Source: Luteibacter sp. UNCMF331Sha3.1
GTDB taxonomy: Bacteria; Pseudomonadota; Gammaproteobacteria; Xanthomonadales; Rhodanobacteraceae
Direction of reading: 5' to 3'
Length of the DNA stretch: 64,000 bases
Assembly: GCF_900109915.1 (NCBI RefSeq)
Contig: NZ_FOBU01000001.1
Coordinates: forward strand, 1,122,764 to 1,186,763
The notes beneath the pieces were generated by a model, which saw nothing but the letters and a program-made list of their open reading frames with translations, was not told the origin of the DNA and searched no databases. The stretch's first letter is position 1. Every line of letters begins with the position of its first letter. This document shows, piece after piece, positions 17,022-24,934 of this stretch. The translations under genes were made by a program, and so were the position numbers.

Positions 17022-18092
17022 CTACACCTTCAGATAGATACCGCGGCGATCCATCCACCGCACCACCAGCCACCACACCGCGACGAACGCGACACCCCAG
17101 GCCGCCGACGGCACGTACGGCCCGAACAGCGGCGTCATCCACGACGCGAACGCCACGCGATAGAGCCACGGCGCGATGCCGAGCGCGATCAACACGTAGA
17201 CCATCAACCCGGATCCCGCATACGCCGCGATGGCGTTGACGCCGAACGCACGCCCCGGCAGACGCCAGCCGCGGCGATCGGCGAGCAGATGAACGACGAG
17301 CAGCAACGCGAACGACCAGCCGCCGGTCCACAACACGTAACTCGGCGTCCAGAGGTTCTTGTTGAACGGCCAGATCCACTGCGTCACGGCACCGGCCACC
17401 AGGCATCCGATGGCGGCGACCAACAACGCGCGCACATTACCCGCGCGCAACCATGCGCCCGCGCGCATGCCCAGCAACGTCGTCGCCAGCGCGGGAAACG
17501 TGGCGAGCAAACCTTCCGGATCGTGGCCACGCCCCGTCGCCGGATCGATCGCATAGACGAACGGCCCGAAGACCACCGAGTCGACGCGGCTCACCCCGTT
17601 CGTCCACGGCTCCATGCCAGCCAACGAGAGCACCAGGCCGTACCCGACGAGCAGCGCCACGAACAGCACGTCGCGCATGCGCGGCCGCGCATACACCGCG
17701 AGCAGCGCCGCCGCCGCGAAACACACACCGATACGCTGAAGTACGCCCGGCAAGCGAAGATGCGCATCGGGAATGGCCAGCCACGCCACGACGTTGAGCA
17801 GCAGGCCCAGACCGACGATGCGCGCCGCCCGACCAAGCGCGGCCCGACGAAGAGGCGCCTTCGCCGCACCGGCTTCGACACGAGGCACGATCGCCAGCGC
17901 GATCGAGACGCCCACGATGAAGAGAAACAAGGGAAACACGAGATCCGTCGGCGTACAGCCGTTCCACGCCGCATGTTCCAGCGGCCACCACACATGGCCC
18001 CAGTCGCCAGGATCGTTCACGAGCAACATGGCCGCGACCGTGACGCCACGAAGGACGTCGACCGATGCGTAGCGTCGGGAGGGTTCAGTCAT
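17022..18092 (-). CDS. Multi-pass membrane acyltransferase, HGSNAT/NagX-like (DUF5009)
   Basis: A 356-residue integral membrane protein with about ten hydrophobic segments. The N-terminus RYASVDVLRGVTVAAMLLVN and the following FPLFLFIVGVSIAL match bacterial homologues of heparan-alpha-glucosaminide N-acetyltransferase (NagX type), which transfer acetyl groups from cytosolic acetyl-CoA to glucosamine units across the inner membrane. The central IPDAHLRLPGVLQRIGVCF is also typical. It lies 98 bp downstream of the pepP stop in the same direction, where ubiH-type genes are often found in relatives. A role in cell-wall sugar acetylation is inferred from the family only. Confidence 0.78.
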   Translation of the reverse strand: MTEPSRRYASVDVLRGVTVAAMLLVNDPGDWGHVWWPLEHAAWNGCTPTDLVFPLFLFIVGVSIALAIVPRVEAGAAKAPLRRAALGRAARIVGLGLLLNVVAWLAIPDAHLRLPGVLQRIGVCFAAAALLAVYARPRMRDVLFVALLVGYGLVLSLAGMEPWTNGVSRVDSVVFGPFVYAIDPATGRGHDPEGLLATFPALATTLLGMRAGAWLRAGNVRALLVAAIGCLVAGAVTQWIWPFNKNLWTPSYVLWTGGWSFALLLVVHLLADRRGWRLPGRAFGVNAIAAYAGSGLMVYVLIALGIAPWLYRVAFASWMTPLFGPYVPSAAWGVAFVAVWWLVVRWMDRRGIYLKV

Positions 18093-18190
18093 CGAAGTCC
18101 TGGGAGCGGTGCCGGATCAGACCCGATCATACGTTGCTGGCTGGCAAGTGATCGCCCATACGATCGGCGCTTCGCCGTGCCGGCTGCGTG

Positions 18191-19483
18191 TCACCACTCG
18201 AGCGCGTCGGGCGCTTTCGGTACCGCGGCCGTCATGACCTCGGGGGCGTTCTTCGTCACCGCCACGTCGTCTTCGATGCGGATGCCGATGCCGCGCCAGC
18301 GTTCGTCGACGCGCTTGTCGTTCGGGGGGACGTAGATGCCGGGCTCGACCGTGACCACCATGCCCTCTTCGAGCACGCGTGGCTCGCCGTCGATGCGGTA
18401 GTCGCCGACGTCGTGCACGTCGAGACCGAGCCAGTGGCCGGTCTTGCTGGGGAAGTAGGTCTTGTAGCTCCCCTCGGCGATCACGCGGTCGGCGCCGCCG
18501 CGCAGGATGCCGACGGCGCAGAGGCCTTCGGCGATGACGCGTACCGCGGCGTCGTGCGCGTCGCCGAACGAGCGGCCCGGACGAACGGCGTCGATGGCGG
18601 CGAGCTGGGCCTCGTGCACGATCTCGTAGAGGGCCCGCTGTTCTTGCGTGAAACGGCCGCCCACCGGGAACGTGCGGGTGATGTCGGACGCGTAACAGTC
18701 GACTTCGGCGCCGGCGTCGACGAGGAGCAGGTCACCCTCTTTCAGCGTGGCGCGGTTGGCCTGGTAATGCATGACGCAGGCATTGGCGCCTCCGGCGACG
18801 GTCGGCGGGAACGCGGGGACGGCACCGCGACCGCGGATCGTGCGGAGGATTTCGCCTTCGACCTCGTACTCGGCGACGCCGGGACGCGCGACGGCCATGG
18901 CGGCGAGGTGCGCTGCGCCGGCGACCTCGGCCGAACGTCGCATCAGTGCGAGCTCGTCCTTCGATTTGAAGAGACGCAGGTCGTGCAGCAGGTGGCCCAG
19001 CGCCACGAGATCCTTCGGTACCACGCCGCCGCCCCGCGCGGTGCGCAGGCGGCGCATCCAGGCGAGCAGGCGGGCATCGAAGTCGGGCTCCTGCCCGAAA
19101 TGGCAGTACACCCGCGCCCTGCCCTCGATCATCCCGGGCAGGATGTCGTCGATATCGTCGATGGGAAACGCGTCGTCGAGGCGCAGCTCGCGCGCGGCGC
19201 GGTCGGTGCCCATGCGCTCGCCATCCCAGCGCTCGCGATCGGCGTCGCGTTCCCGGCAGAACAGCACGGTTTCGCCGTGCGCCCGGCCGGGAAGCAGGGC
19301 GAGCACCGCCTCTGGCTCTCCGAAGCCCGTGAGGTAGTGGAAATCGGAATCCTGCCGGTACGGCCACGGGGCGTCGGCATTGCGCATGCGTTCGGGCGCG
19401 GCGGCGAGGATCAGCGCCGCGTCGTCGCCGGCCATGCGCATCAGTTCCCGGCGACGCCGGGCGAACTCCGCCGCGGCGATCAA
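18191..19483 (-). CDS. pepP: Xaa-Pro aminopeptidase
   Basis: An M24-family aminopeptidase P that removes an N-terminal residue preceding proline, working in the cytosol with two Mn ions. The metal ligands appear as DAGAEVDCYASDITRTF, the His of GHWLGLDVHDVG, VEPGIY and IRIEDDVAV. The N-terminal AMP_N domain is present (FARRRRELMRMAG, SDFHYLTGF). No ATG or GTG fits; the frame is open upstream into ygfB. I take the TTG at 19481-19483, which overlaps the ygfB stop by 4 bp and gives 430 residues, close to E. coli PepP (441). The ygfB-pepP order is conserved, but the usual ubiH/ubiI genes do not follow. Confidence 0.92.
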   Translation of the reverse strand: MIAAAEFARRRRELMRMAGDDAALILAAAPERMRNADAPWPYRQDSDFHYLTGFGEPEAVLALLPGRAHGETVLFCRERDADRERWDGERMGTDRAARELRLDDAFPIDDIDDILPGMIEGRARVYCHFGQEPDFDARLLAWMRRLRTARGGGVVPKDLVALGHLLHDLRLFKSKDELALMRRSAEVAGAAHLAAMAVARPGVAEYEVEGEILRTIRGRGAVPAFPPTVAGGANACVMHYQANRATLKEGDLLLVDAGAEVDCYASDITRTFPVGGRFTQEQRALYEIVHEAQLAAIDAVRPGRSFGDAHDAAVRVIAEGLCAVGILRGGADRVIAEGSYKTYFPSKTGHWLGLDVHDVGDYRIDGEPRVLEEGMVVTVEPGIYVPPNDKRVDERWRGIGIRIEDDVAVTKNAPEVMTAAVPKAPDALEW

Positions 19484-20049
19484 TGCAGGGTGTCGGTGGC
19501 CGGCCTCGTCGCGCGGCTGAGCTCGGCATGCAGCATCATGGCCCCGGCGCGCACGAATTCTTCGAGCTCGGTCAGGCTCTCGTCGTTCACGTCGTCGTCG
19601 GCGTCGAACTCGAACTCGGTGCCGGCGATGGAGGCCATGTCGCGCAGGACCTCCTTCGCGTCGTCGCTCATGCCCTGGTTGCGTTCGACCGAACCGCCCA
19701 GCCCGAGACCGCCCAGGAAACCGTGGATCCACTCCACGAGGCCCTCGGCCCGCTCGGGAATCGGCGCCTCGTCGTCGGGCAGCCACGGCGAGAAGGTCAT
19801 CTCGGGATCGGCCAGCCACTCGTCGGTCTGGTGACGAAGACGGGCGAGCATGCCCTGCTCGTCGGCGGTGGGTGCCGGATCCGGCTCGAGCGCCAGGGCG
19901 TCGAGTACCGAGCCGCCGTGGGGGAAACGGCCGCCGGCGGCGAGGTAACCCACGAGCGAGCCATGGAATTCGCTCACCGTCACGGAAAGCTTGCAGCGCC
20001 CGATCAGCTCGGCGATGTCTTCGGGGTCGACGGTCTGGTTGGCCGACAT
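19480..20049 (-). CDS. ygfB: UPF0149 family protein YgfB
   Basis: A 189-residue acidic, helical cytosolic protein of the UPF0149 family. The conserved SEFHGSLVGYLAAGG near residue 29 and the WIHGFLGGLGLGG block are visible, followed by an acidic Asp-rich tail (FDADDDVNDE). In Pseudomonas, YgfB has been linked to regulation of ampC-related functions, but a general role is not established. A GAGG stands about 8 nt before the ATG. It is followed directly by pepP with a 4-bp overlap and is divergent from the TIGR02449/zapA transcript. Confidence 0.9.
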   Translation of the reverse strand: MSANQTVDPEDIAELIGRCKLSVTVSEFHGSLVGYLAAGGRFPHGGSVLDALALEPDPAPTADEQGMLARLRHQTDEWLADPEMTFSPWLPDDEAPIPERAEGLVEWIHGFLGGLGLGGSVERNQGMSDDAKEVLRDMASIAGTEFEFDADDDVNDESLTELEEFVRAGAMMLHAELSRATRPATDTLH

Positions 20050-20150
20050 GGCGCGTACTCCTCAAGGCTCGATGCACGAGTTTAATGCAGCCGCCTTCAC
20101 GCCGCAGGTGCCATCGCTTCACGGGATGCCGACAGGGCCGGACGTCCTGT

Positions 20151-20156
20151 TATAGT
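20151..20156 (+). promoter_or_regulatory. Candidate -10 element for the TIGR02449-zapA transcript (leaderless)
   Basis: TATAGT, a 5/6 match to the -10 consensus, ends 7 nt before the ATG at 20164. No Shine-Dalgarno lies between them. A start point 7 nt downstream would place the first base on the ATG, implying a leaderless mRNA. No good -35 is visible, so this stays a prediction. Confidence 0.4.
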
Positions 20157-20163
20157 CCCGCCC

Positions 20164-20388
20164 ATGACGAACCCGGATGCCTTCAAGACCGAACTGGAAG
20201 CCCTGAGCGCCACGCTCGACCGGCTCGTCGATACCGTGCGCCGGCTGACCGAGGAGAACCGGAGCCTGCGCCACAGCCAGGAACAGCTGGCCAACGAACG
20301 CGCGGGACTCATGGCACGCAACGAACAGGCGCGTAGCCGCGTCGAAGCGATGATCCAGCGCCTGAAAGCGCTCGAGAACACGGGCTGA
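20164..20388 (+). CDS. TIGR02449-family small coiled-coil protein (ZapB-like)
   Basis: A 74-residue protein that is almost entirely one coiled coil: heptad-spaced Leu in LEALSATLDRLVDTVRRL, then ENRSLR and a C-terminal VEAMIQRLKALENTG. It matches the TIGR02449 family found directly upstream of zapA in Xanthomonadales and pseudomonads. It resembles ZapB in size and coiled-coil form, so a link to the division machinery is reasonable, but this rests on location and fold. It precedes zapA by 8 bp and should share its transcript. Confidence 0.82.
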   Translation: MTNPDAFKTELEALSATLDRLVDTVRRLTEENRSLRHSQEQLANERAGLMARNEQARSRVEAMIQRLKALENTG

Positions 20389-20396
20389 TCCGTCCT

Positions 20397-20705
20397 ATGA
20401 ATGCCACCGCCAGCGAACCGGTATCCCTGCGACTGCTCGACCGCGAGTTCCACATCGCGTGCGCGCCCGAGGAACGCCCCGGCCTGATCGCCGCCGCCCA
20501 GTTCCTGGACGGCAAGATGCGCGAACTGAAATCCAACGCGAAGGTGCCCGGGTTCGACCGGATCGCCGTCCTGGCGGCCGTCAGCATCGCGCACGAGCTG
20601 CTTTCCCTGCGGAAGGAGCACGACTCGCAGGAACAGGTGCTGACCGACGGACTGGCCTCCCTGCGCAGAAAGCTTGATGGTCTGCTCGACGCATCGGTAA
20701 AATAG
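20397..20705 (+). CDS. zapA: Cell division protein ZapA
   Basis: A 102-residue FtsZ-ring-associated protein that bundles FtsZ protofilaments in the cytosol. The N-terminal globular part (EPVSLRLLDREFHIACAPEE) is followed by the ALA-like AAQFLDGKMRELK segment and FDRIAVLAAVSIAHELL. A C-terminal coiled coil then carries the tetramerisation heptads. Length and order fit ZapA. The TIGR02449 gene lies just upstream. 6S RNA and ygfA follow directly downstream, the arrangement conserved across gammaproteobacteria. Confidence 0.9.
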   Translation: MNATASEPVSLRLLDREFHIACAPEERPGLIAAAQFLDGKMRELKSNAKVPGFDRIAVLAAVSIAHELLSLRKEHDSQEQVLTDGLASLRRKLDGLLDASVK

Positions 20706-20710
20706 TCGTC

Positions 20711-20900
20711 AGGCGTTCCCTGCGGTGTTCGCCAGCGCACTTTACATTTGCCTTGTTCCTACATACGACCCCGGGTCGGCTTTTCGTGACTGTTGTGCAT
20801 GTCCGCCTCGTACGGAAAGCCTTGATGTCGCGTAGCCCTCCCACCTGATCCTTTGGATCAAGGTCGTTTGGTGCGCAGCGGCATCGCGGAGAACGCCTCC
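20711..20900 (+). ncRNA. ssrS: 6S RNA
   Basis: A regulatory RNA that binds sigma-70 RNA polymerase in stationary phase. The closing stem is visible as AGGCGTTC at the 5' end and GAACGCCT at the 3' end. The conserved 3' half reads AAAGCCTTGATGTCGCG, then a TGATCC-TTT-GGATCA hairpin and GCGCAGCGGCATCGCGGAGA, closely parallel to E. coli 6S RNA. The position between zapA and ygfA (5-formyl-THF cyclo-ligase) is diagnostic. Exact ends are set from the pairing of the closing stem and may be off by several bases; the mature length of about 190 nt is typical. Confidence 0.9.
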
Positions 20901-20910
20901 CATTCCAGCC

Positions 20911-20931
20911 GACCGGCCCCGCGGGCCGGTC
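20911..20931 (+). terminator. Strong GC hairpin after 6S RNA
   Basis: GACCGGCCC-CGC-GGGCCGGTC makes a perfect 9-bp stem with a 3-nt loop 10 nt downstream of the 6S closing stem. A T-run is missing, so it could be a processing or partial termination signal; in relatives 6S RNA is often cut from a longer transcript shared with ygfA. Confidence 0.5.
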
Positions 20932-21003
20932 AGCGTCCCATCCGCGGCACCGGATGTGGCGGCTCGACGGCGACCTTGCCTGTGCCGTTCCGTTGAACGA
21001 CCC

Positions 21004-21615
21004 ATGTCAAAGCTTCCCGAGAGACGTGAACTGCGAGCCGACCTCGTGCAGCGACGGCGCCAGCTGAAGCCGGCCGAGCGCGTCGCGGCCGCCCAGGGCC
21101 TCCGGCAATCGCTGGAGCAGCTCCCCGAATTCCTCACCGACACGCACATCGCCGGCTATTGGGCCACGGGCGGCGAGCTGCCGCTGAACATGGCCATCGC
21201 GCCCCTCGCCGCGCGCGGCCAGACCTTCTACCTGCCCATCGTCACGAAATCGGGCGGCAAGCGTCGGCTCACCTTCGCGCCGTGGACCACGGGCGAGGAC
21301 GTCGACACGAACGATCTCGGCATTCCGGAGCCGAAGGCCTCCGAGCGCATCGTCGAGGCCGACCGCCTCGATCTCGTGCTGGTGCCGCTGCTCGGCTTCG
21401 ATCGCCGTGGCAACCGCCTCGGCTTCGGCGGAGGCTACTACGACCGCAGCTTCGAATTCCTTCGTGGCAAGGACCGCCCGACGCAGCCGCTGCTGGTCGG
21501 CGTCGGCTACGCCTTCCAGGAGCTGGATGCGATCGAGACGGCCGAATGGGACATCTCGCTCGATTACGTCGCCACGGACAAGGAACTGATCGACTGCACG
21601 GGTGGCGCCGCATGA
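21004..21615 (+). CDS. ygfA: 5-formyltetrahydrofolate cyclo-ligase
   Basis: Converts 5-formyl-THF to 5,10-methenyl-THF using ATP, clearing the storage folate. The 203-residue protein begins [18 protein letters not shown]. It shows the ATP-binding [15 protein letters not shown] region, the phosphate-loop [18 protein letters not shown] and the C-terminal [11 protein letters not shown] and PWD-like [13 protein letters not shown] segment. I placed the start at ATG 21004 because the family begins there. It overlaps the EVE-domain gene by 4 bp and lies just behind 6S RNA, the standard arrangement. Confidence 0.94.
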   Translation: MSKLPERRELRADLVQRRRQLKPAERVAAAQGLRQSLEQLPEFLTDTHIAGYWATGGELPLNMAIAPLAARGQTFYLPIVTKSGGKRRLTFAPWTTGEDVDTNDLGIPEPKASERIVEADRLDLVLVPLLGFDRRGNRLGFGGGYYDRSFEFLRGKDRPTQPLLVGVGYAFQELDAIETAEWDISLDYVATDKELIDCTGGAA

Positions 21616-22070
21616 AGTACTGGCTGATGAAATCCGAGCCGGACGCCTTCTCGATCGACGACCTGAAGCGCAAGGGCGTGGAAGCCTGGGACGGCGTGCG
21701 CAATTACCAGGCGCGCAACTTCATGCGCGACGGCATGAAGGTCGGCGACAGGATCTTCTTCTACCACTCGAACACCGACGTTCCCGGCATCGTCGGGATC
21801 GCGTCGGTCGCGTCTCCCGCGTACCCGGACGAAAGCCAGTTCAACCCGAAATCGAAATACTTCGACCCGAAGAGCAAGCGCGAGGAACCGCGCTGGATGC
21901 TCGTCGACGTCAAGTTCGAACGCAAACTCGCGCGCACCATCTCGCTCGAAGAGCTGAAGGGCCGCGACGAGCTCGCCGACATGCCCCTGGTGCAGAAAGG
22001 CAGCCGCCTTTCCGTGATGCCCGTGGCCAAGAGCGACTGGGATTTCATCCTCAAGCTGGAAAAAGCATGA
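21612..22070 (+). CDS. EVE-domain protein (PUA-like, possible modified-base reader)
   Basis: A 152-residue single EVE domain. The signature [18 protein letters not shown] at the N-terminus, [28 protein letters not shown] in the middle and [15 protein letters not shown] match the family, which is structurally related to PUA and YTH domains and proposed to bind modified nucleobases. It is a solo, cytosolic protein of thymocyte-nuclear-protein-1 type. The start overlaps ygfA by 4 bp and its TGA overlaps the rpiA ATG by 4 bp, so it is tightly coupled to both. Confidence 0.92.
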   Translation: MKYWLMKSEPDAFSIDDLKRKGVEAWDGVRNYQARNFMRDGMKVGDRIFFYHSNTDVPGIVGIASVASPAYPDESQFNPKSKYFDPKSKREEPRWMLVDVKFERKLARTISLEELKGRDELADMPLVQKGSRLSVMPVAKSDWDFILKLEKA

Positions 22071-22717
22071 GCCAGGACAACGAGAAGCGCCTCGCCGCCG
22101 AAACCGCCGCGTTCCGGTACGTGTCGGACATCAAGGACGGCATCATCGGCGTGGGTACCGGTTCGACGGTGAATTTCTTCATCGACGAGCTCTCGCAGTA
22201 CCGCGACCGGATCAAGGCGGCCGTGTCCAGCTCCGAAGCCTCCAGCGCGCGCCTGCGCAAGCTGGGCATCGACGTCGTCGACCTCAACGCGGTTGGCCAG
22301 CTCGACCTCTACGTCGATGGCGCCGACGAATGCGATCCGCACAAGCGCCTGATCAAGGGCGGCGGCGCGGCACTCACGCGCGAAAAGATCGTCGCGGCGG
22401 CATCCCGGAAATTCGTCTGCATCATCGATGCGAGCAAGCAGGTCGACGTGCTGGGCAAGTTCCCGCTGCCGATCGAAGTGATCCCGATGGCGCGCAGCCT
22501 CGTCGCCCGCGAGATCGTCGCGCTCGGCGGCCAGCCCGTCTGGCGCGACGGCGTGGTCACCGACAACGGCAACTGGATCATCGACGTCCACAACTGGCGC
22601 ATCACCGACCCGGTGGAACTGGAAGCCCGGCTCGACCAGATCGTCGGCGTGGTCACCGTCGGCCTGTTCGCGAAGCGCCCGGCCGACGTCGTGATCGTCG
22701 GCAATCGCGAGATCTGA
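22067..22717 (+). CDS. rpiA: Ribose-5-phosphate isomerase A
   Basis: Interconverts ribose-5-phosphate and ribulose-5-phosphate in the non-oxidative pentose phosphate pathway. At 216 residues it is the usual length. The phosphate-binding [13 protein letters not shown], the conserved VDGADECDP with catalytic Asp/Glu residues, the [12 protein letters not shown] segment containing the catalytic lysine, and DNGNWIIDV are all present. It is coupled to the EVE-domain gene by a 4-bp overlap. rmuC follows after 35 bp in the same direction but may have its own promoter. Confidence 0.96.
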   Translation: MSQDNEKRLAAETAAFRYVSDIKDGIIGVGTGSTVNFFIDELSQYRDRIKAAVSSSEASSARLRKLGIDVVDLNAVGQLDLYVDGADECDPHKRLIKGGGAALTREKIVAAASRKFVCIIDASKQVDVLGKFPLPIEVIPMARSLVAREIVALGGQPVWRDGVVTDNGNWIIDVHNWRITDPVELEARLDQIVGVVTVGLFAKRPADVVIVGNREI

Positions 22718-22752
22718 GAGCAGGGACCTCAGGGGCTGTATCCTCTGACCCC

Positions 22753-24201
22753 ATGACGCTCGAAACCCTCCTCCTCGTCGCGCTGCTGATCGTCGGCATC
22801 GCGTGTCTCCTGTTGCTCTTCGTCCTCCTCGCCCGGGGGCGCAGCGGCGACGACAGCGCCCGATTCGACGCCCTGCGCGACGACAGCCGCCGGCTCGAAA
22901 CCCTGATCCGCGAAGAGCAGCGCGCCGGCCGTGGCGAACTCGGCGAAAGTTTCGGCCAGTTCCGGGGCCACGTGCAGGAGCAGCTCACGGCCGCCGCCGA
23001 GCGCCAGCACGAACGCATCGAAGGCTTCGGCAAGCGTCTCGACCAGCTCACCGAGCGCACGGACATCGGCCTGCAATCGCTGCGCCACGGCCTGGCCGAC
23101 GATTCCCGCAAGACGCGCGAAGAATCGGCCCTCACGCTGAAGCATTTCGGCGAAGGCATCGACCAGCGTTTCGCCGCGCTCACCGCCGAGAACGAGAAAC
23201 GCCTCGGCGAAGTCCGCGCCACGCTGGAGACGCGCCTCGGCGCCATCCAGCAGGACAACGCGGCGAAGCTGGAGCAGATGCGCGCCACCGTCGACGAAAA
23301 GCTGCAGGCCACGCTGGAGACCCGCCTCGGCCAGTCGTTCCAGCTGGTGTCCGAGCGCCTCGAGGCGGTTCAGCGCGGCCTCGGCGAAATGCAGGCGCTG
23401 GCCGCCGGCGTGGGCGACCTGAAGCGCGTTCTGACCAACGTGAAGACGCGCGGCACCTTCGGCGAGGTGCAACTGGGCGCGCTGCTGGAACAGATCCTCG
23501 TGGCCGAGCAGTACGCCGCCAACGTCGCCACCATCCCGGCGTCGAGCGAGCGCGTGGAGTTCGCGATCCGCCTGCCGGGCGCCGACGACGGCACGCCGGT
23601 CTGGCTGCCGATCGACGCGAAGTACCCCGTGGAGGACTACCAGCGCCTGCTCGACGCCCAGGATGCCGCCGACGTCGATGCGGCCCATGCCGCCGGCAAG
23701 GCGCTGGAACTGCGCGTTCGCGAGGAAGCCAAGCGCATCCGCACCAAGTACGTCGCGCCGCCGCACACCACCGATTTCGCGATCCTCTTCCTGCCCACCG
23801 AAGGCCTCTACGCCGAGGTGATCCGCCGCCCGGGGCTCTCCGAGCAGCTCCAGCGCGAGCATCGCGTGACCGTGGCCGGCCCGACCACCCTCACCGCCCT
23901 GCTGAACAGCCTGCAGATGGGCTTCCGCACGCTCGCCATCGAAAAGCGCTCGTCCGAGGTCTGGCACGTGCTGGCCGCGGTGAAGAATGAATTCGGCAAG
24001 TTCGCCACGGTGCTGGAAAAGACCCGCAAGCAGCTCGACACTGTCCGCAACAGCATCGACACCGCGGGGGTCCGCACGCGCGCCATCGAACGCAAGCTGC
24101 GCGGCGTGGAATCGCTCGGGTCGGACGAGAGCCAGACCCTGCTCGACATCGTGCCGGGGCTGGACGATACGGATCCGGCGGTCGACCAGGCCGAGGACTG
24201 A
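22753..24201 (+). CDS. rmuC: DNA recombination protein RmuC
   Basis: A 482-residue membrane-anchored protein of the RmuC family, which limits inversion and recombination at short repeats. One N-terminal transmembrane segment (residues about 4-28) is followed by a long coiled coil (to about residue 230). The C-terminal RmuC nuclease-like domain carries [30 protein letters not shown] and [12 protein letters not shown]. The PIDAKYP block is part of the predicted PD-(D/E)xK-like active site. No Shine-Dalgarno precedes the ATG; TATCCT at 22739-22744 lies 8 nt upstream and could make a leaderless transcript. Confidence 0.92.
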   Translation: MTLETLLLVALLIVGIACLLLLFVLLARGRSGDDSARFDALRDDSRRLETLIREEQRAGRGELGESFGQFRGHVQEQLTAAAERQHERIEGFGKRLDQLTERTDIGLQSLRHGLADDSRKTREESALTLKHFGEGIDQRFAALTAENEKRLGEVRATLETRLGAIQQDNAAKLEQMRATVDEKLQATLETRLGQSFQLVSERLEAVQRGLGEMQALAAGVGDLKRVLTNVKTRGTFGEVQLGALLEQILVAEQYAANVATIPASSERVEFAIRLPGADDGTPVWLPIDAKYPVEDYQRLLDAQDAADVDAAHAAGKALELRVREEAKRIRTKYVAPPHTTDFAILFLPTEGLYAEVIRRPGLSEQLQREHRVTVAGPTTLTALLNSLQMGFRTLAIEKRSSEVWHVLAAVKNEFGKFATVLEKTRKQLDTVRNSIDTAGVRTRAIERKLRGVESLGSDESQTLLDIVPGLDDTDPAVDQAED

Positions 24202-24210
24202 GCCGGTCGT

Positions 24211-24283
24211 CCGGTGGGAGCCAGCCTGCTGGCGATGGGTGCTCGCCGCAAGCACCCATCGCCAGCAGGCTGGCTCCCACCGG
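24211..24283. repeat. REP-like palindrome, long form (perfect 33-nt arms)
   Basis: CCGGTGGGAGCCAGCCTGCT and the following GGCGATGGGTGCT form a 33-nt arm that is repeated as an exact inverted copy after a 7-nt loop (24244-24250). It lies between the rmuC stop and the folE promoter region. The transcript would make a very stable hairpin and may act as a terminator or RNA stabiliser for rmuC. Confidence 0.85.
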
Positions 24284-24297
24284 AGCGCTCGGCGCAA

Positions 24298-24303
24298 TAC
24301 AAT
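24298..24303 (+). promoter_or_regulatory. Candidate -10 element for folE
   Basis: TACAAT (5/6 consensus) lies 32 nt before the folE ATG, just after the REP-like palindrome. No clear -35 stands 16-18 nt upstream because the repeat occupies that position. Weak prediction. Confidence 0.3.
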
Positions 24304-24335
24304 CACCGTTTGCATTGCCCCAGGAAACCACTTCG

Positions 24336-24932
24336 ATGAGCGACGACGCCAAGTCCCGCCCGGTCAGCCGCGAACAGGCCGAAGAGGCCGTGCGCACGCT
24401 GCTGCTCTGGTCCGGTGAAGACCCGAAGCGCGAAGGCCTCCTCGACACCCCCAAGCGTGTCGTCAAGGCGTATTCGGACTGGTTCAGGGGTTACGACGAA
24501 GATCCGGCCGAATACCTGCGCCGCACGTTCGAGGAAGTCGCCGGCTACGACGAGATGATCGTGCTCCGCGACATCGAGTTCGAAAGCCATTGCGAACACC
24601 ACATGGCGCCGATCATCGGCCGCGCGCACGTGGGCTACGTGCCGAAGGACCGCGTCGTCGGCATCAGCAAGCTCGCCCGCGTGGTCGACGGCTTCGCCCG
24701 TCGCTTCCAGGTGCAGGAAAAGCTCACCGCGCAGATCGCGCACTGCATCGAGGACACGCTGCGCCCCCGTGGTGTCGGCGTGGTGATCGACGCTAGCCAC
24801 GAATGCATGACCACACGCGGCGTGCACAAGCGCGGCGTGTCGATGGTCACGAGCCAGATGCTCGGCAGTTTCCGCGAAGATCCGCGCACACGGAGCGAGT
24901 TCCTCCGCTTCGTCGGCGTCGACCGTCGCTGA
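24336..24932 (+). CDS. folE: GTP cyclohydrolase I (FolE type)
   Basis: Makes 7,8-dihydroneopterin triphosphate from GTP, the first step of folate (and pterin) synthesis. The 198-residue protein has the zinc ligands in [11 protein letters not shown] and in the later ECMTTRGV cysteine, and the conserved [21 protein letters not shown] segment. The presence of both Cys ligands marks the canonical zinc-dependent FolE. I start at ATG 24336; the codons before it lack family character. The TTG start of the mks-type operon is only 2 bp after the folE stop, so folE may be co-transcribed with it. Confidence 0.95.
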   Translation: MSDDAKSRPVSREQAEEAVRTLLLWSGEDPKREGLLDTPKRVVKAYSDWFRGYDEDPAEYLRRTFEEVAGYDEMIVLRDIEFESHCEHHMAPIIGRAHVGYVPKDRVVGISKLARVVDGFARRFQVQEKLTAQIAHCIEDTLRPRGVGVVIDASHECMTTRGVHKRGVSMVTSQMLGSFREDPRTRSEFLRFVGVDRR

Positions 24933-24934
24933 CC

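Noticed and set aside
24211-24283. Long palindromes as phage attachment sites or CRISPR-like repeats
   Set aside because: They are single inverted repeats in gene gaps, with no integrase, direct repeats or regular spacers nearby; a REP-like interpretation fits better.
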